From assembly GCA_023958095.1 (NCBI GenBank), contig JAMLGJ010000015.1, forward strand, positions 18,938 to 82,937: DNA of 64,000 nucleotides. Reading direction: 5' to 3'. This DNA comes from Microthrixaceae bacterium (GTDB lineage: Bacteria; Actinomycetota; Acidimicrobiia; Acidimicrobiales; Microtrichaceae). Below the pieces are notes generated by a model. That model saw nothing but the letters and a program-made list of their open reading frames with translations. It did no database searches and was not told where the DNA came from. The translations under genes and the position numbers were made by a program. Below are positions 7,802 to 14,827 of this stretch, piece after piece; position 1 is the first letter of the stretch, and each line of letters opens with the position of its first letter.

Positions 7802-9271
7802 TCAGGCCCCTGGGTTCGTACCGGCCGGGCGCGCGCTGCCGGAGGCGGTGGCCGTTCCCGGCACATCGGGTTCGGTTGCTCCCTGGTCGAGGCGGAACGG
7901 TGGGTACTCGTCGCGCATGAGCGCGACGTAGGCGATGACCCGGTAGACCCACCGGTTGAGCCCCATCACGAGGTCGAACAGCCCCGCCGGATACGTGCCG
8001 GTGAACAGCAGCGACACGGCCACCACGAGCACGAGCAGAGGTAGCAGGCCCCCGAAGGGGACCTGCCAGTCGCCCCCGGACACCCCGGCTCCGACCGTGC
8101 CGCCGATCAGGGCGAGCACCAGGTAGTGGGGGATCGCAAGCAACCACCACTTGACCAGCACAAGGCCGCGGCTCAGGCGTTCCGGGTAGGCGACGGTCAG
8201 GGTCGCGGGGTACCCGGGTACCTCCCCGAGGGTGAACGGCGGGTAGTCGTCGGTTCCCAGCGCGCTGTAGCCGTAGTAGGTGACCCGCCAGGTCCAGCGC
8301 AGCACCCCCAGGTTGAACCCGAACAGCGAGCGGGGGTAGCGCGCGGTGAACAGGATCGCGAAGAACGCGATGAACGAGACCACCGCGAAGGCCAGCCACA
8401 GCACCACCAACACCACCAGGTGCGGGATCAGCAGGATCCACTTGACCAGCCACAGCCAGCGGCTCACCGGTTCGTCGAGGCGACCCTCGATGCGAACCGG
8501 CGCATCACCGGGGTGTGGTCCCGCGAGGTCGATGTGCGATCCGCGTGCCAGCCCGACCACACCGACGACCAGGAGTACTGCACCCACCAGCAGTCCGAAG
8601 GCACCTCCCACGATGAGCCCGACCCCGACCCGCAGCACCCACGGCGACTTCGCGGCCAGGGCCGCGTCGACGCTCACGCCCGGGTCGCCGTTCGCGTTCA
8701 TGACCACGACCGACCAGTTGCCCACCTCGGGCTCCCATTCGAGCCGCTGGGGACCGGAGCCCTCCGCGGAGGCGACCCAGAAGTCCTCCGAGCCGGGAGC
8801 ACCCTTCGGTGCAGCACCCTCGGAGTAGCGGTAGCTCACCGCGAACGGGTCGAAGGAGATGTCCTCCACCGTCGCCGTCCCGACACCTCCGAGGTAGCGC
8901 GAGACGTCGGACTCGGGGCCGATTCCCACGAACGCCGGCGTCTCCGAGGTGCCCTCGACCTCCAGGCGCAGCGTGACGAAGTCCCCCAGGTCCACCCCGG
9001 TGCTGTCGCGGGTGGGGTCCGCGCCCAGGTCGATCTCGTCGGAGGTGATCGCGTACGCGGTGGTCTCGAGGCGCCCATCCGGGGTGGAGAAGAAGCCATC
9101 GCCGTCCTTCTGGGTGGCGTCCGCCCAGACCAGGAGGCCACCCCCGGCCAGGGGTGCCAGTGCGAGAAGGGCGAGGATCCCGCCCGCAACCACCATGACG
9201 ACCCAACCAACCGGATTGGGGCGGCGCTCGGGCTGCGGGTTCGAGGACTCCGGTGCAACAGCAGTGGTCAT
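7802..9271 (-). CDS. Membrane protein with tandem DUF4389 domains
   Basis: A 489-residue integral membrane protein of unknown function. A first transmembrane helix near residues 22-45 is followed by an extracytoplasmic segment of about 170 residues, another helix, and then two DUF4389 units. Each unit has a helix pair and the signature seen as YPRSLFGFNLGVLRW and YPAGLFDLVMGLNRW, ending in DDYPPF or DEYPPF. The start at 9271 has GGGAGGAG upstream; the longer frame to 9373 has no signal. DUF4389 proteins are widespread in actinobacteria without an assigned role. No operon partner. Confidence 0.85.
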   Translation of the reverse strand: MTTAVAPESSNPQPERRPNPVGWVVMVVAGGILALLALAPLAGGGLLVWADATQKDGDGFFSTPDGRLETTAYAITSDEIDLGADPTRDSTGVDLGDFVTLRLEVEGTSETPAFVGIGPESDVSRYLGGVGTATVEDISFDPFAVSYRYSEGAAPKGAPGSEDFWVASAEGSGPQRLEWEPEVGNWSVVVMNANGDPGVSVDAALAAKSPWVLRVGVGLIVGGAFGLLVGAVLLVVGVVGLARGSHIDLAGPHPGDAPVRIEGRLDEPVSRWLWLVKWILLIPHLVVLVVLWLAFAVVSFIAFFAILFTARYPRSLFGFNLGVLRWTWRVTYYGYSALGTDDYPPFTLGEVPGYPATLTVAYPERLSRGLVLVKWWLLAIPHYLVLALIGGTVGAGVSGGDWQVPFGGLLPLLVLVVAVSLLFTGTYPAGLFDLVMGLNRWVYRVIAYVALMRDEYPPFRLDQGATEPDVPGTATASGSARPAGTNPGA

Positions 9272-9376
9272 CGAACTCCTCCCGCTGTGGTCGGGGACGG
9301 CTTCGATCCTCACACGCTCCCGAGGGGTCGGCAAGCAATCCTTGGAGGGTCGATGCGGTCCCACCCGGGACACGGG

Positions 9377-10198
9377 TCAGGCCGGCTGCGTCCGAAGACC
9401 GAACCCGAAGCTGGAAGCGGTGATCCCAGATCCCATGAGGTCGGTGTCGTGGTAGGTGAGGGTCGCGGGGTCGTCCTCGGCCGCCCCGACCGCGACCATC
9501 AGGGGTATCAGGTGGTCCGCACTCGGGTGGCTCCGCCTCGCTCCCGGAGCTGACTCCCAGCGCAGGAGGCGTTCGCTGCGGGTGGCCCCGACGTGGTCGA
9601 CCAGGGTCTCGTGCAACCAGTTGTCGAAGTCGGCCGAGGGCTGCACCCCCACCGGGCCAATGGCTGTGAGGTTGTGGTACGACAGGCCGCTGCCGAGTAT
9701 CAGCACCCCTTCGTCGCGCAGCGGGGCGATCGCCCTGCCCACCTCGATGTGTGCCGCCGGGTCGTATCCGCTGCGGATGGACATCTGCAGGACCGGGACC
9801 TCTGCATCCGGATAGACCACGTGCAGGGGGACGAACGTCCCGTGGTCGAATCCCCGCTGGTCGTCGGTGCCCCAACGCAGACCTGCTCGGGAGAGCAGTT
9901 CACCGGTGCGTTCCGCCACCGCGGGCGAGCCCGGCGCCGGGTACTGGATGGCGTAGGTGAAATCGGGGAATCCGCCGTAGTCATGGAGCGTGGGAGGACT
10001 CGGAGCGGTCTGCAGCGTGAACTCCTGTCGCTCCCAGTGGGCCGACACCGCAAGCACCGCGGTGGGCGTCGTGCCGAGCTGTGAGGGAATCGCCCGCAGG
10101 GACGACTCGAGCAGCGTCCAGTCGCCGGGCAGGAGGTCCTTGATCCACGGCCAGGGCCCACCCCCGTGGGAGATGAAGTAGGTCGGCAACCTGCTCAT
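9377..10198 (-). CDS. LigB-type class III extradiol dioxygenase (DODA/YgiD-like)
   Basis: A 273-residue non-haem iron dioxygenase of the LigB superfamily. The iron and catalytic histidines are in the N-terminal SHGGGPW, in VSAHWE, and in GFDHGTFVPLHVVYP, the layout of YgiD/DOPA-dioxygenases. It would cleave a catechol ring next to the hydroxyls. It starts inside the stop of the Nudix gene (ATGA), so the two are co-translated. The natural substrate in bacteria with this paralogue is usually unknown. Confidence 0.92.
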   Translation of the reverse strand: MSRLPTYFISHGGGPWPWIKDLLPGDWTLLESSLRAIPSQLGTTPTAVLAVSAHWERQEFTLQTAPSPPTLHDYGGFPDFTYAIQYPAPGSPAVAERTGELLSRAGLRWGTDDQRGFDHGTFVPLHVVYPDAEVPVLQMSIRSGYDPAAHIEVGRAIAPLRDEGVLILGSGLSYHNLTAIGPVGVQPSADFDNWLHETLVDHVGATRSERLLRWESAPGARRSHPSADHLIPLMVAVGAAEDDPATLTYHDTDLMGSGITASSFGFGLRTQPA

Positions 10199-10668
10199 TC
10201 GCCCTCAGGTCCCAGCAGCGTCCGCAGATGGGGCCAGGCCGCGGCGAACCCGGGGTGCAGCGGCAACTCGGCCACCCGGTCGGGGGTGCACCAGCGGACG
10301 TCCTCGGTCTCGAAGTTGACGGTGCTGCCGAATCGGTGCGGGACCCTCACGACCGCGGTGGTGTAGTGCCAGTCGCTGGCGGGGGCGAAGACGTACTCGC
10401 CCACGACGGACCACGGTTCCGGTGGCGCACCGACCTCCTCTGCCGCCTCGCGCAGGGCGGCATCCAGCGTCGACTCGCCCTCGTCGATGGCGCCGCCGGG
10501 ACACGACCAGGTGCCACCCTCGTGGGCGTGGGCCGATCGGAGCTGCAGCAGCACCTCCACCTCGGGTCCGTCCCCGAGGGCGAACAGCACGCCCGCTGCG
10601 CCGAAGAGCCCCCAGCGCACGTGCCCATCGGCACACTGCAGGAACCCGTCGCCCGACCGCTTCGCCAT
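10195..10668 (-). CDS. Nudix hydrolase
   Basis: A 157-residue Nudix phosphohydrolase. The complete Nudix box is present (G-x5-E-x7-REAAEEVGA, beginning at GGAIDEGES), which binds Mg2+ and hydrolyses nucleoside diphosphate derivatives. The start ATG at 10668 begins MAKRSGDGF; longer in-frame starts run into sequence unlike the family. It is the first gene of a two-gene operon with the dioxygenase. Substrate not predictable. Confidence 0.9.
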   Translation of the reverse strand: MAKRSGDGFLQCADGHVRWGLFGAAGVLFALGDGPEVEVLLQLRSAHAHEGGTWSCPGGAIDEGESTLDAALREAAEEVGAPPEPWSVVGEYVFAPASDWHYTTAVVRVPHRFGSTVNFETEDVRWCTPDRVAELPLHPGFAAAWPHLRTLLGPEGE

Positions 10669-10806
10669 GACCGGGATTCCACCACACCGCGGGCCTCGCG
10701 GGGTGTACACCCGCATCCGATCCGGTGTGGCCCCACCGCCGCACCGCGCGAGCTCGACGGGTCCGGCCTGTCCCCGGTGTGAGCCGATCGGCCGCTTCCG
10801 GGAAGC

Positions 10807-11502
10807 TTGACTGGTGGTGTGCGCGTGATCAGCCTCGTCCCGTCGATGACCGAGACACTCCTCGGTTGGGGTGTCGAACCGGTGGCCTGCACGCGCTTCT
10901 GCGAACACCCCGAGCTCGTGCAGGTCGGAGGTACCAAGACGCCGGACCTGAACGCGATCGCATCGATGGAACCGGACCTGGTGATACTCGACCGGGAGGA
11001 GAACCGGCGCGAGGACCACGATGCGCTCGTGGAGGCCGGGGTGCCGGTGTGGGTGTTGCACATCCGCTCACCCGCCGACGTGGTGGAGCAGCTGGCCCCG
11101 CTCGCGTCGGAACTGGGTGTCGAATGGACGATGCCGCAGCTGCCCCCGGCACGCGACACGGCGCTGAGCGCCTTCGTGCCCATCTGGAGACGACCGTGGA
11201 TGGCCCTGGGTTCACCCACCTACGGATCGGGTGTCCTCGAGGCGATCGGGATCTCCAACGTCTGTGCACCCGACCCCGAGCCGTACCCGGAGACCGACCT
11301 CGGCGAAGCCGGCCGCAGGCAACCCGACGTGGTGCTGGCGCCATCGGAGCCCTACCCGTTCGCGGAGCGGCACCGCGGCGAACTCGAAGCCGTGGCACCC
11401 GTGGTGTTCGTGGACGGCAAGGACCTCCTCTGGTGGGGTGTGCGGACCCCCGCCGCGATCGAGCGCCTGGGCCGGGCGCTGGAGGGCATCCGTTCGAGGT
11501 GA
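10807..11502 (+). CDS. Periplasmic-binding-fold protein without signal peptide (helical-backbone metal/cobalamin receptor)
   Basis: A 231-residue protein of the BtuF/FepB-like class III substrate-binding fold. It starts directly with RVISLVPSMTETLLGWG, the usual first strand of BtuF-like domains, and continues through MEPDLVILDREEN and QPDVVLAPSEPYPF. There is no secretion signal or lipobox, so it is cytoplasmic, as in the stand-alone cobalamin-binding group. The start is uncertain: TTG 10807, GTG 10819 or GTG 10825 are all possible. No transporter genes are adjacent, so import is unlikely. Confidence 0.8.
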   Translation: MTGGVRVISLVPSMTETLLGWGVEPVACTRFCEHPELVQVGGTKTPDLNAIASMEPDLVILDREENRREDHDALVEAGVPVWVLHIRSPADVVEQLAPLASELGVEWTMPQLPPARDTALSAFVPIWRRPWMALGSPTYGSGVLEAIGISNVCAPDPEPYPETDLGEAGRRQPDVVLAPSEPYPFAERHRGELEAVAPVVFVDGKDLLWWGVRTPAAIERLGRALEGIRSR

Positions 11503-11544
11503 TCCGGGCCGGTGCGGCGCCGAGCCGGCCGCTGCCCGGCGGCG

Positions 11545-11561
11545 TACGCTGCTCACCAGTG
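11545..11561 (+). promoter_or_regulatory. Leaderless promoter: TACGCT, 8 bases before GTG
   Basis: TACGCT at 11545-11550 followed by GTG at 11559 with no ribosome-binding site; transcription would begin at or next to the start codon. Confidence 0.5.
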
Positions 11562-11954
11562 GCACACCCGAGGATGTTCGACGACGATGATCCATACCTG
11601 GCGAGGGTGCGCGGGATCGCCCACGGCTTCCCCGGCGCGGACGAGAAGGTGTCGCACGGCCGACCGGCGTTCTTCACCGGGAAGGTCTTCTGCTACTACG
11701 GCGGGTCCCTCAAGGAGGCGGGGGAGTGGGTCCAGCACCCACACGCCGTCGTCGTGGTGCCGGACCCCGTCGAACGCCCGGCGCTGCTGGAGGATCCGAG
11801 GGTGTTCGTGCCCGCCTACCTGGGTCCGTCGGGATGGCTGGGCGTCGACCTGGGCGACTCAACCGACTGGTCCGAGGTGCAGGAGCTGCTCGACGCCTCC
11901 TACCGTCTCACCGCCCCCAAGCGTCTCGTGGCCGAACTGGACGGGCGCACCTGA
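11559..11954 (+). CDS. MmcQ/YjbR-family protein
   Basis: A 131-residue protein of the MmcQ/YjbR (CyaY-like fold) family. The typical start VAHPRMFDDDDPYLARVR is kept if translation begins at GTG 11559, whereas ATG 11574 would drop the first residues of the domain. The KVSHGRPAFFTGKVFCYY segment is the family hallmark. These proteins bind DNA in some cases but their role is unsettled. It follows the binding-fold protein on the same strand by 56 bases and has its own putative -10. Confidence 0.85.
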   Translation: MAHPRMFDDDDPYLARVRGIAHGFPGADEKVSHGRPAFFTGKVFCYYGGSLKEAGEWVQHPHAVVVVPDPVERPALLEDPRVFVPAYLGPSGWLGVDLGDSTDWSEVQELLDASYRLTAPKRLVAELDGRT

Positions 11955-11959
11955 CCGGC

Positions 11960-12418
11960 TCAGGAACCAGCGGCCAGCTCCCGCCTGCGGTCGAGGTAGC
12001 CCCTGATCATCGGTGCGAAGTTGGCCGGGTTGTACTGGTCCTCCTCGTGTGACCACATGCCCGACCCGGCGTACTGCAACACGGTCAGGTTCGCCTCCTG
12101 GTGGACGCTGCCGTCACCCGGGTCCTGCATGCGGTTCCACACCCTGCACACGACACGTCCCTCGTCCTCGTCGATCACGTACCAGTCGATCGGGAACCCG
12201 GTCATCTCGCAGTTCGGGTACTCGGCCATGGTCGATGTGATCCACTCCCTGATCGCCTCGCGGCCCTCGAAGCGGCCGTAGTGGGCCTCCAGGTAGGTGG
12301 CGTCCTCGGTGAAGAGGTCGGCCCACGGGTTCCAGTCCCCGGTGGCACCCGCCCGGCGCGCGGCTTCCTGGTAGGTGCCGAAGGCGTCCTCGATCTCCGC
12401 ACGGCTCCACCTGCCCAC
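11960..12418 (-). CDS. SnoaL/NTF2-like protein
   Basis: A 152-residue single-domain protein of the NTF2-like superfamily (polyketide-cyclase/steroid-isomerase fold). It shows the N-terminal helix AFGTYQEAARRAGATGDWNPWADLFTEDA in the usual place, of which the key part is WNPWADLFTEDATY. The GTG start is chosen because GAGGAGG lies five bases upstream. It converges on the YjbR gene with a 5-base gap. Whether it is an enzyme cannot be told. Confidence 0.82.
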   Translation of the reverse strand: MGRWSRAEIEDAFGTYQEAARRAGATGDWNPWADLFTEDATYLEAHYGRFEGREAIREWITSTMAEYPNCEMTGFPIDWYVIDEDEGRVVCRVWNRMQDPGDGSVHQEANLTVLQYAGSGMWSHEEDQYNPANFAPMIRGYLDRRRELAAGS

Positions 12419-12456
12419 GGCATCCTCCTCGCACTGCTCGTCCGGGCGCGGTGGCG

Positions 12457-12466
12457 ACCCTATCCT
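12457..12466. promoter_or_regulatory. Overlapping divergent -10 elements
   Basis: TAGGGT on the minus strand (12462-12457) and TATCCT on the plus strand (12461-12466) share two bases, between the divergent SnoaL-like gene and the conserved unknown gene. Both would give leaders of about 25-30 bases. Confidence 0.45.
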
Positions 12467-12497
12467 TTCGACAGCCCCTGGTCCCCAGGTGCCACCC

Positions 12498-13733
12498 GTG
12501 AACCGGCCCGGAGGGGATGTGGCCACGCTCACCATCTCGGATCTCGACCACGACCAGCTGGCCGACCTGGCGCGCGAACTGCTGCTCGCGGGCCAGCTGA
12601 TCGACCGGGCGGGGATGCCGACGGTGATACCCCACGGCATCGAGACGATGCGCGACGTCGCCATCGAGGAGTGGATGGCGGCGAGTCCGGTCTACTCGAA
12701 GCGGATGCAGCGCCTGTTGCGATTCGAGGGCGACACCGTCGAGGTGTGCATGAAGGGCATGCAGCTCGACATCGGTGCACCCCCGGAGTTCCTCGACTTC
12801 CGCTTCACCGTGATCGACGACCACCACGGCGAGTTCCACCTCGACCACTGCGGAGCGCTGATGGACGTCGAACCCATGGGGGAGGAGTACGTGGTCGCGA
12901 TGTGCCACGACATAGAGGACCCCACCTTCGACGCCACCGGCTGGGCCACGAATCCCCGCCTGCGCGTGAGGCCCGTGCACCGCCCACCCCGCACACCGCC
13001 CGACCGCCGTCCGCACTGCCAGTGGACCATGGAGATCGACGAGTCCGCCGAACCCACTCCCACCCCGGAGGCCGCGGCCAGGATGGGCCGCACCAGGGCC
13101 GCAGCCGTGCCGGTGCCGGATGTCCCAGGGCCATCCGGGGAGGTGGACGGGATGTGCGACTACTCCGGACCACTCGACGCGGACCTCCACATGAGGGATT
13201 TCGCTTCCGCGGCGCTGCTCGGGATCATCGACGAGGTGTGCCTCCAGGGCCACCTGCTGGTGATGGGTTTCGCCGAAGCGGTGCGCACCCGGCTCGGCGC
13301 ACCGGCCGCGTTCGACGCGGTCTCGAAACAGTTCACGGGCGTGGGGGGCGTCGTGGCGGAACGCCTCAAGAAGATGCTCGACCTCGGTGACGACGCCGAA
13401 TCGGTCGCCGCGGTGTTCGAGTTGCACCCCGCCTTCCGGCCGCGGAGCTATCTCGACTGGTCGGTGTCGGTGCCGGGAAACGGCACCGTCGTGGTCGAAC
13501 TCGGTGGCTGTCCGGCGCTCGAGGAGGAGCACATCTCCTGGGCAACGGTTCTCGCATCGGGCGAGCACCGTGCGCTCGGCGCAATCGCGACCGGGGTGGA
13601 TCCTCACTGGGGTGTGCGTGCGGACGGTGAGCGGCGCTGGGTGCTCGAGCGTCACCCCGAGCCCTTCGACGAACTGCCCGAGGTGACGATGACGAAGTTC
13701 TCAACCGGTGTCGCGTTCGGCTTCGAGCGCTGA
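12498..13733 (+). CDS. Conserved actinobacterial protein of unknown function
   Basis: A protein of about 411 residues that I do not assign. It has no transmembrane segment or signal peptide. The middle holds a Cys/His/Asp-rich stretch, FHLDHCGALMDVEPMG followed by MCHDIEDPTFD, that looks like a metal or cofactor site, then HRPPR; the C-terminal half is alpha/beta. GTG 12498 (after AGGTG) or GTG 12519 are the likely starts; the ATG at 12375 would overlap the divergent gene. It shares a two-way promoter with the SnoaL-like gene, which may point to a shared pathway. Confidence 0.75.
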   Translation: MNRPGGDVATLTISDLDHDQLADLARELLLAGQLIDRAGMPTVIPHGIETMRDVAIEEWMAASPVYSKRMQRLLRFEGDTVEVCMKGMQLDIGAPPEFLDFRFTVIDDHHGEFHLDHCGALMDVEPMGEEYVVAMCHDIEDPTFDATGWATNPRLRVRPVHRPPRTPPDRRPHCQWTMEIDESAEPTPTPEAAARMGRTRAAAVPVPDVPGPSGEVDGMCDYSGPLDADLHMRDFASAALLGIIDEVCLQGHLLVMGFAEAVRTRLGAPAAFDAVSKQFTGVGGVVAERLKKMLDLGDDAESVAAVFELHPAFRPRSYLDWSVSVPGNGTVVVELGGCPALEEEHISWATVLASGEHRALGAIATGVDPHWGVRADGERRWVLERHPEPFDELPEVTMTKFSTGVAFGFER

Positions 13734-13789
13734 ACGGTCCCCCGCCCGGGTGCTCCCGGCACGACCGACGACCGCCATCGGAGGACCGG

Positions 13790-13795
13790 TAGGGT
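13790..13795 (+). promoter_or_regulatory. -10 hexamer TAGGGT before the DUF808 gene
   Basis: TAGGGT would start a transcript with a leader of about 25 bases containing CGAGGA, seven bases before ATG 13827. Confidence 0.45.
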
Positions 13796-13826
13796 CTGGG
13801 ACGACCCGGCGGCACGAGGATTGGTG

Positions 13827-14780
13827 ATGGCAGGCGGACTGGTCGGCTTGTTCGATGATGTTGCGGCACTGGCCAAGCTCGCAGCGGCCTCGGTCGACGA
13901 CGTCGGGGCGGCTGCCGGACGGGCGAGCGTCAAGGCCGCAGGTGTGGTCGTCGACGACGCCGCGGTGACCCCGGCCTACGTGCGCGGCCTGGCCGCCGAA
14001 CGCGAGCTGCCGATCATCCGACGGATCGCTGTCGGGTCGTTGCGCAACAAGCTGTTGATCATCCTTCCCGCAGCGTTGCTGCTCAGCTCGATCGCTCCGA
14101 CGGTGGTCGAGGTGATCCTGATGTGTGGTGGCACCTACCTGGCCTACGAGGGTGCCCACAAGATCATCCACGCGCTGCGCCACGACGACCACGACCACGA
14201 CGTACCGGTGCCCGAGCAGGGCGCAGACGCCGAGGAACGCACCGTGACCGGGGCGATACGCACCGACTTCATCCTCTCCGCCGAGATCATGGTCATCGCC
14301 CTCAAGGAGGTGATCGACGAGCCGGTGCTGTCGCGCGGGGTGATCCTCGCGATAGTGGGCGTCCTCATCACGATCGGCGTCTACGGGGTGGTCGCGCTCA
14401 TCGTGAAGATGGATGACATCGGCCTCCGCCTGGCCCAGCGCGATTCCCGGCGCTCCAGGCGCATCGGACACCTGATGGTGGTGGGCATGCCCAGGGTGCT
14501 CTCGTGGCTGTCGGTCATCGGGACTGCCGCGATGCTCTGGGTGGGAGGGCACATCCTGTTGGTCGGATCCGACGAGCTCGGATGGAACACGCCGTATCAC
14601 CTCGTGCACGAGCTGGAACACCTCGTCGACGGGGTGGCGGTGGTCGGTGGGGTGCTCGCCTGGCTGGTCAACACCGCCGCATCGGCCCTCGTGGGGGTCG
14701 TGGTCGGCTCGCTGCTGGTGCTGGTGGTGGAGCGGTTGCCGATCGGCGCACGCGGAGCGGCATCCCCGGCCGGGGAGTAG
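13827..14780 (+). CDS. DUF808 (YedI-like) inner-membrane protein
   Basis: A 317-residue polytopic membrane protein of the DUF808 family. The N-terminus AGGLVGLFDDVAALAKLAAAS and the motif SVDDVGAAAGRASVKAAGVV are diagnostic. Several hydrophobic helices follow, with a His/Asp-rich loop (HDDHDHD) near residue 115 that could bind metal. ATG 13827 follows CGAGGA. The last codons carry a TAGCCT that may also promote the P-type ATPase 47 bases on. Function unknown; the neighbours suggest a membrane or ion-balance role. Confidence 0.88.
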   Translation: MAGGLVGLFDDVAALAKLAAASVDDVGAAAGRASVKAAGVVVDDAAVTPAYVRGLAAERELPIIRRIAVGSLRNKLLIILPAALLLSSIAPTVVEVILMCGGTYLAYEGAHKIIHALRHDDHDHDVPVPEQGADAEERTVTGAIRTDFILSAEIMVIALKEVIDEPVLSRGVILAIVGVLITIGVYGVVALIVKMDDIGLRLAQRDSRRSRRIGHLMVVGMPRVLSWLSVIGTAAMLWVGGHILLVGSDELGWNTPYHLVHELEHLVDGVAVVGGVLAWLVNTAASALVGVVVGSLLVLVVERLPIGARGAASPAGE

Positions 14781-14783
14781 CCT
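14778..14783 (+). promoter_or_regulatory. -10 hexamer TAGCCT overlapping the DUF808 stop codon
   Basis: The TAG stop of the DUF808 gene is part of TAGCCT, a hexamer seen in front of other genes here, giving the ATPase a possible own transcript with a leader of about 38 bases. Confidence 0.35.
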
Positions 14784-14827
14784 GCCGGAACGCAGCGGTT
14801 GGAGTGTGCTGCGAGCCAGGAGCCTCC

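Noticed and set aside
10701..10712. 12-bp palindrome GGGTGTACACCC
   Set aside because: Short and GC-rich, with no promoter element close by; could easily occur by chance.
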